The notes: generated from the sequence alone by a model not told the origin. Positions 44,606 through 53,428 are shown, counted from the stretch's first letter. The stretch: 64,000 bases of DNA from Sinorhizobium medicae (GCF_007827695.1 NZ_VITA01000001.1:186001-250000), one strand, 5' to 3'. Made by a program: numbers and translations.

Positions 44606-45613
44606 TCAGTGTTCGATTTCCTGGACCGGTTCAACGAGCTGAGGGCCTAGATGGAGGTATCGCGTCGCCTTGCGCTTGGCGGTTATGTCCGCCCAGACGC
44701 GTTCGACCTGTGCCGAACTGAGACCGGCGGCGCGTCCGACCTCGTCGGCGCCGAAGCCGCTGTTGAGGCCAAAGAGGCAGAGGTCCATACGATCATAGGG
44801 CAGGGAGAAATAGAACTCCTCCTGCGTCTGCTCAAGCGAGTAGGTGTCTGTGGTCGGCGGGCGGCGCCGGATTTCCTCGGGAATGCCTAGATGGGCGGCG
44901 AGCGCGTAAACCTGTGACTTGTAGAGATGAGCGATCGGTTTGACGTCGGCCGCGCCGTCGCCATTCTTGACGAAAAAGCCCTGATCGTATTCGAGCCTGT
45001 TCGGCGTGCCGAGCACGGCAAAGTTAAGCCGGTCGGCGTGGAAATATTCGATCTGCTTGCGGGTGCGCTGCTTCATGTTGGTCGCGGCGACGATGCCAAG
45101 ATAGACGGAAGGGGGCATGCGCAACTTCGTCTGCTGCCCGTCGGGATCCTGCACGACGAGCGAGGAAATATTGTAGCCATCGCCTTCGAGCGCGTTGGCG
45201 ATGACGATCTTCGATGCCCAACCCTGCCCGTATTCGGGAACGAGTTCGCGAATAAAGGCGTCACGCCGCTGATAGCAGCCCATGGCGTCGAGCGTCGGTC
45301 CGATATCCTCGACCACCGCCTCGACACCGAAGGTCTCGGCAATGAGACGTCCGAGGCGCAGGCTTTCCGGATCGGAATCGTTTTCCGGCATGAAGAGACA
45401 GAAGACGTTCTTCGCTCCGACGGCCCGCACGGCGAGTGCGACGGAGACGCTCGAATCGATACCGCCTGAAAGGCCGAGCACGAGGCCGCGCTTGCGCAGG
45501 CTGCGCAGTTGGGCACGCAGACCGGCGACAATGCGGTCCGTCTCGGCAGCTTCGTCGATCTTCAAAGGGTCGGCCGAGAAGGCAAGCCTGTTCTGATCCG
45601 GACGGATATTCAT
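44606..45613 (-). CDS. nadE: NH3-dependent NAD synthetase
   Basis: A 335-residue ATP-pyrophosphatase enzyme. GLVLGLSGGIDSSVSVALAV near residue 50 is the PP-loop, FAVLGTPNRLEYDQGFFVKN and DGAADVKPIAHLYKSQVY are the NadE signatures. There is no nitrilase domain, so it uses ammonia, not glutamine, to amidate nicotinic acid adenine dinucleotide. It is the last gene of a leftward cluster with an acyl-AMP ligase, an acyl carrier protein and asnB, and overlaps the ligase gene by four bases. Confidence 0.92.
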   Translation of the reverse strand: MNIRPDQNRLAFSADPLKIDEAAETDRIVAGLRAQLRSLRKRGLVLGLSGGIDSSVSVALAVRAVGAKNVFCLFMPENDSDPESLRLGRLIAETFGVEAVVEDIGPTLDAMGCYQRRDAFIRELVPEYGQGWASKIVIANALEGDGYNISSLVVQDPDGQQTKLRMPPSVYLGIVAATNMKQRTRKQIEYFHADRLNFAVLGTPNRLEYDQGFFVKNGDGAADVKPIAHLYKSQVYALAAHLGIPEEIRRRPPTTDTYSLEQTQEEFYFSLPYDRMDLCLFGLNSGFGADEVGRAAGLSSAQVERVWADITAKRKATRYLHLGPQLVEPVQEIEH

Positions 45614-47157
45614 TCTGCTGGCTCCAATGTTTCGGCCGCGAGGCGGCGGCTGACTTTTCCGGTATCGGTCTTCGGCAGTTCAGCCCGGAACTCGACGATT
45701 TTCGGCACCATGAAATCCTCGAGATGGCGGGCGCAGTGGCGGATAATCTCCCTCTCGGTCACAGACGGGTCCGACAGCACGACGAGCGCGCCGATCGCAG
45801 CACCGAGCACCGGATCCGGCACGCCGATGACCACGGCTTCGGCTACGCCCGGATGAGCGTGCAGCACGGTCTCGACCTCCTTGGGAGCCACCTTTTCGCC
45901 GCGGGTCTTGATGATGTCGTCCTTGCGGCCGACGAAGTAGAGGAAGCCCTCCTCGTCGGTGCGGAAGAGATCGCCGGTATAAAGCACCCTTTCCCACGGA
46001 TCAGGACCGGAGCGCAGCATGCGCTCGGTCGCGGCAGCGTTGCGCCAATAGCCCTGCATCACATGCGGGCCGCGGATAACCAGTTCACCAGGCACACCGG
46101 GCGGTAGCCGGTTTCCCTCGTCATCGACCACGAAGGCTTCCGTGTTCGGTATCGCGATCCCCACGGAACCCGGCCGGCGATCCAGCTCCTCCGGCGGCAG
46201 ATAGGTGCAGCGCTTGCACTCCGTCAGGCCGTACATGGAATAGAGCCGGGCGCCGGGAAAAAGCTCCCTCAGGCGCGCAATATGGGCCGGCGGGAGAGCT
46301 GCCGCGGTGTTGGAGAGATAGCGAAGGCTTGGCAGGAAGCCGGGCTCGAGATCGCGCATCTGAAGGATCATCGCCGCCATGGTCGGCACGAGTGGGAAGC
46401 CGGTGACACCCTCGGCCCGAATCCGGTCGAAAATCGCCTGCGGGAAGGCGAATGATTTTTCGAGCACGAGCGTCGCGCCGAGCCGGACCGCCATCAGCAA
46501 CTGGTAAAGACCATAGTCGAAAGCGAGCGGCAGTACGTTCAGAATGATGTCTTCAGGCGTGTTGCGGAGATAGGTAGTGATCGATTCTGAGGCAGCGTCG
46601 ATGTTGCGATGCGTCATCATCACGCCCTTGGGACGTCCCGTCGACCCCGAGGTATAAATCAGCATGCCGAGATCGATGTCGATACCCCCGTGCGAAACAG
46701 CGGCGGGTACGGCTGTCAGGCATTCCTCGAAGGAAGCGGCACCGTCGGGCATGCGCCCGCCTGGCGCCGCGGCCGAGGCAATGAAAGGCCGATAACCGGG
46801 AGCAAGCGCAAGCGCCTCGGTAACGACCGGCATCAGTTTCGCCTGCGTCAGGATTGCCGCCGCCTCGCAATCCGCGATTACGTAGGCAAGCTTGTCTGCT
46901 TTGGTCGAAGCGTTGATCGGACTGAAGGTGGCTCCGGCCTTGAGGATCGCGAAGATTGCGACCGCCGCCTCCCAGCAATTATCCATGAACGCCAGAACGC
47001 GATCGTTCCGCTTCACGCCGTTTGCGGCAAGAGCAGCCGCGAGACGCGTTGAAAGATCGTCCAGTTCGGCATAGCTGAGCCGCCGGCGATCGGTGACCAG
47101 CGCCGTTTTTGCCCCGTTCGCCGCGGCGTTCCTGATGAGGAATTGCTCGAACCGCAT
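45610..47157 (-). CDS. Acyl-AMP/acyl-CoA ligase (ANL superfamily)
   Basis: A 515-residue adenylate-forming enzyme. LIYTSGSTGRPKGVMMTHRN near residue 170 is the phosphate-binding A3 motif. LYSMYGLTECKRCTY (A5), LYTGDLFRTDEEGFLYFVGR (A7/A8 hinge) and GKVSRRL with the catalytic lysine (A10) follow. It activates a carboxylic acid, here most likely for loading onto the acyl carrier protein encoded just upstream. The substrate is unknown. Confidence 0.92.
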   Translation of the reverse strand: MRFEQFLIRNAAANGAKTALVTDRRRLSYAELDDLSTRLAAALAANGVKRNDRVLAFMDNCWEAAVAIFAILKAGATFSPINASTKADKLAYVIADCEAAAILTQAKLMPVVTEALALAPGYRPFIASAAAPGGRMPDGAASFEECLTAVPAAVSHGGIDIDLGMLIYTSGSTGRPKGVMMTHRNIDAASESITTYLRNTPEDIILNVLPLAFDYGLYQLLMAVRLGATLVLEKSFAFPQAIFDRIRAEGVTGFPLVPTMAAMILQMRDLEPGFLPSLRYLSNTAAALPPAHIARLRELFPGARLYSMYGLTECKRCTYLPPEELDRRPGSVGIAIPNTEAFVVDDEGNRLPPGVPGELVIRGPHVMQGYWRNAAATERMLRSGPDPWERVLYTGDLFRTDEEGFLYFVGRKDDIIKTRGEKVAPKEVETVLHAHPGVAEAVVIGVPDPVLGAAIGALVVLSDPSVTEREIIRHCARHLEDFMVPKIVEFRAELPKTDTGKVSRRLAAETLEPAE

Positions 47158-47184
47158 AATGGTGAGGCCCCTGCAGCTTTCCGT

Positions 47185-47451
47185 TTAAGCCGAAACCGGC
47201 ACGGCGCCCTTGGCTTCGATGAAAGCCGAAATCCGCGCGAGCGAGTCAAGATTTTGCGGGACGATATCGGCGTCGGCCATCGCGATACCGAAATCGTCTT
47301 CGATGAAGGCCACCAGCTCGAGAACGCCGGTCGAATCGATGATGTCGTTCTCGATGAGCGATGCGTCGTCGGCGAGTTCATATGCGGTATCGCCGAAGAG
47401 AAAGTTCTCGATGACGAATGTCCTGACCTTGTCCTTGATCGTTTGAGTCAT
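47185..47451 (-). CDS. Acyl carrier protein
   Basis: An 88-residue phosphopantetheine-binding protein. NDIIDSTGVLELVAFIEDDF around residues 36-55 contains the D-S motif with Ser40 as the predicted attachment site. It is a stand-alone carrier rather than the fatty-acid ACP, since it lies between an AMP ligase and asnB. Twenty-seven bases separate it from each neighbour. Confidence 0.92.
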   Translation of the reverse strand: MTQTIKDKVRTFVIENFLFGDTAYELADDASLIENDIIDSTGVLELVAFIEDDFGIAMADADIVPQNLDSLARISAFIEAKGAVPVSA

Positions 47452-47478
47452 TCCACTAACCCCTTTTTTTCAGTGTTT

Positions 47479-49416
47479 TTACGCAGCTTCAGCCTTGCGG
47501 AGGCTGTTGCCGGTGAATGTCTGCAGCCAGAGTTGCGTCGAGAGGACGCCGACGAAGGCCGCATTGTCGCGGAACCCCGAGGCCGGCCGCGACTGGCATT
47601 TCTCGTAGAGCTTCGTGACCGCCTTGGCGTTGAAGAGCCCGCCGGCGGCGATCGCTTCCTCACCCATAGCCGAACGCACATAGTCGAGTTCGCCCGCTCC
47701 GCTGAAGGAGTGACTGTCCGGGGCGCGATAGGGCTGCTTCGTCCGTTTGCCGATCGCCGGCGGCAGCAGGTCTTTGGTCGCCTCGCGCAGAATATGCTTC
47801 TCGACCAGCCCCTTGAGCTTCATCTCGGGCGGCAGTTTCGCGGCGAACTCGACAAGTCGATGGTCGAGGAACGGGAAACGGCCCTCGATGCCATGCGCCA
47901 TCGCCATGCGATCGCCCTGACTCGAGAGAATGTATCCGGGCAGCAGGAAACGGCTTTCGAGATATTGGGCCTGGTGCAACGGATGCCAGCGGCCGAAAGC
48001 CGTGGGAAGCCGGCCGACGAGTTCTTCGGCCGCATCGTAGCCCTTGAGCTCGGCGCGCAGATCTGCGGAGAAGAACATCTTGGTTGCCGCCGTGCCCTTG
48101 AAGCGCGGCCGATGCGAAAAGAGCGGGTCGTCGAGAGCAACGTCCCCCGCACCGAAAAACGCAGCAACGTACTCTGCCGATTGCTGCTGGAGGCCGGGCA
48201 AATAGGGATAGAGCTTGCGGAAGAGATGCGGCCTGACGCGCGAACCGGGCTGCCGGCCGCAGAAACGGCGCACGCGCGCTTCCTTGAAAATGTCGTAGCC
48301 GGCGAATACCTCGTCGGCGCCCTCTCCCGTCAGCACCACTTTCAGACCCGTCTCGCGGACCAGGTCCGACAATTTGTAGAGCGGCGCGGGGGCGGTGCGG
48401 ATGATCGGCTTCTCCGTGAAACGGACGACATCGGGAAAGTCCCTGGCGATGTCCCCGGCGCGGCATGCCACAGCGCGGTGTTCGGTTCCGAGTGCCGCTG
48501 CCATCGCCTCCTGAAACGCGCTTTCGTCATGTTCCGCAGTGTCGAAAGTGACGGAGAAGGTGCGCAGGCCCTGGGACGTCATCCCGGCCGCCAGCGCCGA
48601 GATGATGGACGAATCGAGCCCTCCGGAAAGATAGGCGCCGACCGGCACGTCGGCCCGCATGCGGATCCGAGTCGCCTCCGTCAGGAGTGCGCGCAATTCC
48701 TCCGCCGCTTGGTTTTCGTTCGTATAGGCGGAGCGCTGGTCCCGGTCCGGATAATCGAGCTGCCAATAGGGCCTTGTGGTGATGCCGCTCTGATGGGCGA
48801 CCATCAGATGGCCGGGCTCAAGCTCGTGGATGCCACGAAAGGGCGTACGCGGCGCAATCGGCGCCCAGAGTGTGAATATCTGATCAAGCGCGATCGGGTC
48901 GATCTCTGCCGAGAGGCCCGGAATCTCGAGAAGCGCCTTGACCTCGGATGCGAAATAGAAAGTGCCGCCCTTCATCGTGTGGAAGAGAGGGCGCACCCCC
49001 ATGCGGTCGCGCGCGAGCACCATCCTGTGCCGGCGTGCATCCCAGATCGCAAAGGCGAAGTCGCCGTTCAGGAGGGAGAGACATTCTTCGCCCATCTCTT
49101 TATAAAGATGGAGGATGACCTCCGTGTCGCTCGACGTGCGAAGACGGCGGCCCTTTGCGCGCAGCTCGTCACGCAGTTCAACATAATTGAAGATCTCACC
49201 ATTGAAGGCGACCGTCAGCTCGCCACTCGAATCGGACATCGGCTGCTGGCCGTCGCCAAGGCCAACGATGGACAGCCTGACATGGCCGAGGCCCGCGCCC
49301 GGGGTCGTAAAGATTCCATGCTCGTCCGGCCCGCGATGGCCAATCGCGGCGGTCATCCTTTCGAGAAGGGGCTTACCGTCCCGTATTGAACCAAGATAAC
49401 CGCCGAAGCCGCACAT
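47479..49416 (-). CDS. asnB: Asparagine synthetase (glutamine-hydrolysing)
   Basis: A 645-residue AsnB-type enzyme. The N-terminus MCGFGGYLG exposes the class II glutaminase Cys2, with HRGPDEHG and FNGEIFNY. The synthetase half contains AYLSGGLDSSIISALAA (PP-loop) near residue 260 and VVLTGEGADEVFAGYDIFKE. It makes asparagine or amidates another carboxylate. As first gene of the asnB-acp-ligase-nadE unit it may serve a specialised pathway. In Rhizobium a related asnO gene is known. Confidence 0.93.
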   Translation of the reverse strand: MCGFGGYLGSIRDGKPLLERMTAAIGHRGPDEHGIFTTPGAGLGHVRLSIVGLGDGQQPMSDSSGELTVAFNGEIFNYVELRDELRAKGRRLRTSSDTEVILHLYKEMGEECLSLLNGDFAFAIWDARRHRMVLARDRMGVRPLFHTMKGGTFYFASEVKALLEIPGLSAEIDPIALDQIFTLWAPIAPRTPFRGIHELEPGHLMVAHQSGITTRPYWQLDYPDRDQRSAYTNENQAAEELRALLTEATRIRMRADVPVGAYLSGGLDSSIISALAAGMTSQGLRTFSVTFDTAEHDESAFQEAMAAALGTEHRAVACRAGDIARDFPDVVRFTEKPIIRTAPAPLYKLSDLVRETGLKVVLTGEGADEVFAGYDIFKEARVRRFCGRQPGSRVRPHLFRKLYPYLPGLQQQSAEYVAAFFGAGDVALDDPLFSHRPRFKGTAATKMFFSADLRAELKGYDAAEELVGRLPTAFGRWHPLHQAQYLESRFLLPGYILSSQGDRMAMAHGIEGRFPFLDHRLVEFAAKLPPEMKLKGLVEKHILREATKDLLPPAIGKRTKQPYRAPDSHSFSGAGELDYVRSAMGEEAIAAGGLFNAKAVTKLYEKCQSRPASGFRDNAAFVGVLSTQLWLQTFTGNSLRKAEAA

Positions 49417-49758
49417 GCCTAATCGCTCCCAAGCCCGCAATGATCCTGCAACTATAGACTGATCATCGGCGTGAATAGTTAACCGCCGGCGATTTTTGCA
49501 ATAATGGTAAATTGTTTTGCCGTCGCCAAAAATATCTATGCGCAGGAATGTTGCGCAATATTGGCCTTTACTTTGATTTAAATTTGCTCTTATTTTAATA
49601 AAATTGTTCTCGTAAAGGGTTCGTTCAGTAACAACAACTCCACGCGTCAAACTCGCTCTCGCTCCGGACAGGCCCAACGGCGCGGGACCGCATAGTTTTC
49701 GTTTTGTTAAGAAAGAACGTCCAATCTTCATGTTCGAGCTGCAACGTCTTCGGAGCGC
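49417..49758. other. AT-rich divergent region upstream of asnB
   Basis: A stretch of about 340 bases, clearly more AT-rich than its surroundings (TTTACTTTGATTTAAATTTG near 49565), between asnB and the small divergent gene at 49759. It probably holds the asnB promoter and regulatory sites. No known motif was recognised. Confidence 0.4.
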
Positions 49759-49884
49759 ATGATGAGCTACGACTGGACCGGCGAACGGGCGCGTCGGATG
49801 AAGATGGTGAGATTTGCCATCGCCATTGCCTTCGCCCTTGGGCTGATCGCCAGCGCGGCATCCTGGACCCTGCAAACGCTTTAG
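49759..49884 (+). CDS. Small single-span membrane protein
   Basis: A 41-residue product: MMSYDWTGERARRMKM, then a hydrophobic segment (FAIAIAFALGLIASAASW) and a short tail. GGAG precedes the start by six to eight bases. Small proteins of this shape are common near rhizobial regulators, but this one is recognised only by its start, membrane segment and codon pattern. Confidence 0.5.
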   Translation: MMSYDWTGERARRMKMVRFAIAIAFALGLIASAASWTLQTL

Positions 49885-50217
49885 ATAGCTATGCTTGGCG
49901 GGCTCTGCCTAAAATCGCGATCTATTCCGGGCGAACCACGGCTGCCGCTACACCTTTTCTAACTCGAATTGAGTAAGCGCTAAACCTTGACGCGAGCGCG
50001 CGTCAGGAGTGAAATCCGGCTTGAGGCGTATGCCTTGAGGCCGTCCGCCGGATACTACTGAGGAGGCGGCCTCACCAGTTTCGAGGGGCGATAGGTGGAC
50101 CCCGCCGCATAACCGATCAGCAGCAGCGCGGGTTCACCTATTGGCGGCGCGCTGCGGTCGGCGCCGGTTCGACGCCATACTGAAACGAATATTCTTCACG
50201 ATTGTTACAAGGGCGCG

Positions 50218-50243
50218 GGAACCAAAGCAGTTCCTCGCGTGTT
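50218..50243 (+). promoter_or_regulatory. Possible EcfG-type promoter for the 50270 gene
   Basis: GGAAC (50218-50222), 15 bases, then CGTGTT (50238-50243), so TT is at N19. The layout equals that at 115-140. The remaining 49885-50217 spacer shows nothing that I can identify. Confidence 0.4.
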
Positions 50244-50269
50244 CATTGCGCAGCCGCTTGGAGGGTCGA

Positions 50270-50446
50270 ATGCAGCGAAAATTTATGCCGACGGACGTAT
50301 TCCTGCGCCTGGAGAAGGAATGGCAGCACATGCGTCATGCAAAGCACAATCTCGAGATCGAGGCCGTTCCCGCGAATGATCAGCACCCTGACGGCATCAA
50401 TGAGCTGGAGCCAGCCTCGGCTCCCCGGAGCGCGCATCGGAGATAG
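50270..50446 (+). CDS. Small hypothetical protein, possible stress gene
   Basis: A 58-residue charged protein (MQRKFMPTDVFLRLEKEWQH). The ATG at 50270 follows GGAGGGTCGA. A possible EcfG-type promoter lies 27 bases upstream. The frame could be extended to 50141, but that would cross the promoter. No family is recognised. A mosaic repeat starts at its stop codon. Confidence 0.5.
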   Translation: MQRKFMPTDVFLRLEKEWQHMRHAKHNLEIEAVPANDQHPDGINELEPASAPRSAHRR

Positions 50447-50497
50447 AGCGGGATGAGGATAGGTGCGCACGGTCTTCCGCCCGCATCACCCTTCTCC
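50445..50497 (+). repeat. Mosaic intergenic repeat
   Basis: AGAGCGGGATGAGGATAGGT...GGTCTTCCGCCCGCATCACC matches the first module of the 8652 element, with a degraded right arm. It abuts the stop of the 50270 gene and precedes the PIN-domain pseudogene. Confidence 0.65.
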
Positions 50498-50518
50498 GGT
50501 TCGACCGGGATGAGGCAA

Positions 50519-50803
50519 ATGACCGGTAGCTTTATCGATACGAACGTGCTGATCTATCTTTTTTCTTCGGACGCGACCAAGGCCGACCTGGTTGATGAAC
50601 TCATCGCCGCGGTGGAACGATCAGCGTTCAGGTGCTGAACGAAATCGCAAACGTCGCGCGCTAAAAGATCCTGTTGCCGTGGAACTGTCGACCTATGGCG
50701 CCATGACGCGGCGGCCGCCCTCCACAGCGGCTGCGAGACGCTCTGATCGGAGGACGGCCTGCTGATGGACGGAAGATTGAGGATCGTGAACCGGGTCCGT
50801 TGA
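50519..50803 (+). pseudogene. Decayed PIN-domain (VapC-like) toxin gene
   Basis: The start reads MTGSFIDTNVLIYLFSSDAT, the typical VapC N-terminus with the first catalytic Asp. A frameshift follows: in another frame ISVQVLNEIANVAR ends in TAA near 50663, and further on HDAAAALHSGCETL, TGA, SEDGLL...IVNR carries remnants of the PIN C-terminus. At least one frameshift and two stop codons break the frame, so no functional toxin can be made. No antitoxin gene is seen upstream. Confidence 0.75.
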
Positions 50804-50896
50804 TGAGCCGCGTGCATCCTGCAGGCGTGGAAGAGTCGCGCCGCAAGAGGTATCATCCGGCAAGCTTCAGAATTTCGAAACTGAAGGGAGCGGGCG

Positions 50897-51814
50897 ATGA
50901 CCATCACGCGGCGCGCAGTCGTTCGGGGGCTGGGAATCGGCATGTCTATGCCGTTCATGGCGCGGCCGGCGATGAGCCAGGCCGCCGGTCTCATGGCGCG
51001 ATCCATACCGAAGACCGGAGAAGCGTTGCCGCTGGTGGGCCTCGGCACCTGGATCACCTTCAACGTCGGAGACGACTCCGTCCTGATGGACGAATGCGCC
51101 GCCGTGATCGCTGCCTTCTTCGAGGGTGGCGGCCGGATGATCGATTGCTCGCCGATGTATGGATCCTCCCAGCCGACCATCGGTCACGGCCTCGCCAGGA
51201 TCGGTTATCCGGAACGCCTCTTTTCAGCGGAGAAGGTCTGGATATCGGACACAAGCGGTGGCGCCGCTCAGATCGAGGCTTCGCGCGAACACTGGGGCGT
51301 AGCGCGCTTCGATCTCATGCAGGTTCATAATCTTGTCTCCTGGGACGAGCATCTGCCCGCGCTCTTCAGCATGAAGGCGTCGGGCCGGCTGCGCTATGTC
51401 GGCATCACGACCTCGGAGGGGCGCAGACACCGCGAGATCGAGCAGGTCATGGCCAGCGAGCCAATCGATTTCGTGCAGATCACCTACAATATTCTCGATC
51501 GCGCGGTAGAGGAGCGTATCCTGCCCCTCGCACAGGAGAAGCGCGTTGCCGTGATCGTCAACCGGCCGTTCCGGCAGGGCGATCTGATCCGCCGGTTCGA
51601 AGATGCGCCGTTGCCGGATTGGGTCGCGGAGACGGGGGCCCGCAGTTGGGCGCAATTTCTACTGAAGTTTATTATTTCCCATCCGGCAGTGACCTGCGCT
51701 ATCCCGGCCACTACTCGCGTCGATCATGTAAGGGAAAATCTGGAGGCCGCGAGAGGAATTCTGCCGGACGAAAAACTGCGCAAGCGCATGACCGCCTATG
51801 TGGAGGCGCTATAA
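50897..51814 (+). CDS. Aldo/keto reductase with Tat-type signal
   Basis: A 305-residue AKR. A twin-arginine start (MTITRRAVVRGLGIGMSMPF) suggests export as a folded protein. Conserved elements of the TIM barrel include LVGLGTWITF, MIDCSPMYGSS (catalytic Asp/Tyr), DLMQVHNLV (with the active-site His) and LRYVGITTSEG. Exported AKRs of this type are unusual, as the fold normally uses NADPH in the cytosol; cofactor retention during Tat export is possible. It lies upstream of a DUF6064 gene. Confidence 0.85.
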   Translation: MTITRRAVVRGLGIGMSMPFMARPAMSQAAGLMARSIPKTGEALPLVGLGTWITFNVGDDSVLMDECAAVIAAFFEGGGRMIDCSPMYGSSQPTIGHGLARIGYPERLFSAEKVWISDTSGGAAQIEASREHWGVARFDLMQVHNLVSWDEHLPALFSMKASGRLRYVGITTSEGRRHREIEQVMASEPIDFVQITYNILDRAVEERILPLAQEKRVAVIVNRPFRQGDLIRRFEDAPLPDWVAETGARSWAQFLLKFIISHPAVTCAIPATTRVDHVRENLEAARGILPDEKLRKRMTAYVEAL

Positions 51815-51848
51815 GCATGATCCCTTCGCGGCGTGAGAAGGGCTTGGG

Positions 51849-52508
51849 ATGATGGCCGAATGGGCAACCTATACGCTCGCCGATTTCCTGATGTTTTCTC
51901 CGCGTGTCTATTTCCGTCTCGTCGAACGCTATAATCAGGGACTCTGGCCGTTTCAGCTTGTTTTCATCGCAGGCGCACTCGCCGTCCTGTTCGCCACCGC
52001 CACCGACGGCCGGCGCGCTCGCGCCGCGGCCATGGCCACGCTCTCTGTGGCTTGGTTCTTCTGCGCATGGCAGTTTCTGTGGCTGCGCTACTCCACGATA
52101 AATTGGGCAATGTCTTATGGGACGGCAGCCTTCATGCTGCAGTCCGGTTTGCTTCTTCTCGCGATCCTATGGACGGATCGCGCAGCATTGCCCGCAAACA
52201 GCCTGCGACGTCGCGGCGGCATCGGCCTGATGGTCTTCGGTTTGCTCGCTTATCCTTTCCTGCCGCTGATTGCGGGCCGCGCACCCGCCTCGGCCGAAAG
52301 CTTCGGGACGATGCCGGATCCGACCGCTGCGGTGACGCTCGGCGCCCTTGTGGCGTTCCTCTCCCAGAAGCTCTGGCTGCTTCTACCGATTCCGCTCCTC
52401 TGGTGTGCCTTCAGCGCACTCACTCTTCTGGCCATGGAGGATTTCGGCGCCTGGGCGCCTTTCGTGGTGATCCTGACGACTTTTGCCCTGCTCCTCGTCC
52501 GGCGCTGA
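51849..52508 (+). CDS. DUF6064 family membrane protein
   Basis: A 219-residue protein with six predicted membrane segments (first at about residues 32-50 after ERYNQGLWPFQ). The N-terminal DFLMFSPRVYFRLVERYNQG motif is characteristic of DUF6064. It follows the aldo/keto reductase gene by 34 bases in the same direction and converges on the ABC permease gene. The function is unknown. Confidence 0.8.
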   Translation: MMAEWATYTLADFLMFSPRVYFRLVERYNQGLWPFQLVFIAGALAVLFATATDGRRARAAAMATLSVAWFFCAWQFLWLRYSTINWAMSYGTAAFMLQSGLLLLAILWTDRAALPANSLRRRGGIGLMVFGLLAYPFLPLIAGRAPASAESFGTMPDPTAAVTLGALVAFLSQKLWLLLPIPLLWCAFSALTLLAMEDFGAWAPFVVILTTFALLLVRR

Positions 52509-52515
52509 TGCGAAC

Positions 52516-53415
52516 TCACTCCTTCACTGCTCCCGTCATCGACGAAACGTAATAGTCGACGAAGAAGGAATAGAGGATGACCACGGGCAGCGAGCCGAAC
52601 AGTGCGCCCGCCATCAGCGCGCCCCATTCGAAAACGTCGCCGCGCACCAGCTCCGTCAGCACGCCGACCGGTACGGTCTTGTTTTCCGACGACTGGATGA
52701 ATGTCAGCGCGTAGATGAACTCGTTCCACGAAAGCGTGAAGGCGAAGATGCCCGCCGATATCAGTCCCGGAACGGCGAGCGGCAGGATGATCTTGACCAG
52801 GATCTGCCAGCGCGTCGCGCCGTCCACCAGCGCGCTTTCCTCAAGTTCGAAGGGAATGGAGCGGAAGTATCCCATCAGCAGCCAGGTGCAGAACGGTATC
52901 AGGAACGTCGGATAGGTGAAGATCAGCGCCAGCTTGGAATCGTAAATGCCGAATTTGAAGACGATGAAGGCGAGTGGAATGAAGAGGATCGACGGCGGCA
53001 CCAGATAGGCGAGAAAGATCATCAGCCCGACGGGACGCGCGCCGGTGAAGCGCACCCGCTCGATCGCATAGGCCGCGAAAACCGACGCGGCAAGCGACAG
53101 GATCGTCGAACCTACGGCCACCAGCATCGTGTTCCAGAGCCAGCCCGGATAGGAGGTCTCGAAGAGCAGATACTTGATGTGGTCGAGTGTCGGGCTGACC
53201 ACCCAGAAGGGGCTGTAATTGTTGTAGTCGGTCAATTGCGAGTTCGGCTTCACCGCCGTGATTGCCATCCAGTAGAACGGAAACAGCAATACGAAGACGA
53301 AGACCGCTATCGGCAGGTAAAGCACGACGATCCTCCGCGGCAGGCGGTTCAGATAGCTCATGCCTTCGGCGGTGTCGGTGAGGGGCTCGTCCTCGGTTCG
53401 TGTGGTCGCGTTCAT
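52516..53415 (-). CDS. Carbohydrate ABC transporter permease (MalG type)
   Basis: A 299-residue permease with six membrane segments. The EAA loop ESALVDGATRWQILVKIILP is near residue 200, and the N-terminus MNATTRTEDEPLTDTAEGMS is cytoplasmic. It forms the channel with the permease at 53429 and the ATPase at 55853. The probable substrate is a four-carbon sugar acid, from its place beside the tetronate enzymes. Confidence 0.92.
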   Translation of the reverse strand: MNATTRTEDEPLTDTAEGMSYLNRLPRRIVVLYLPIAVFVFVLLFPFYWMAITAVKPNSQLTDYNNYSPFWVVSPTLDHIKYLLFETSYPGWLWNTMLVAVGSTILSLAASVFAAYAIERVRFTGARPVGLMIFLAYLVPPSILFIPLAFIVFKFGIYDSKLALIFTYPTFLIPFCTWLLMGYFRSIPFELEESALVDGATRWQILVKIILPLAVPGLISAGIFAFTLSWNEFIYALTFIQSSENKTVPVGVLTELVRGDVFEWGALMAGALFGSLPVVILYSFFVDYYVSSMTGAVKE

Positions 53416-53428
53416 ATTGTCCTCCCGC

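Noticed and set aside
47143-49389. Rightward open frame of 748 residues opposite asnB and the carrier protein gene
   Set aside because: It is antisense to two clearly conserved proteins and has no recognisable domain.
50141-50269. N-terminal extension of the 58-residue protein
   Set aside because: It would run through the possible promoter, and the ATG at 50270 has a good GGAGGG site.
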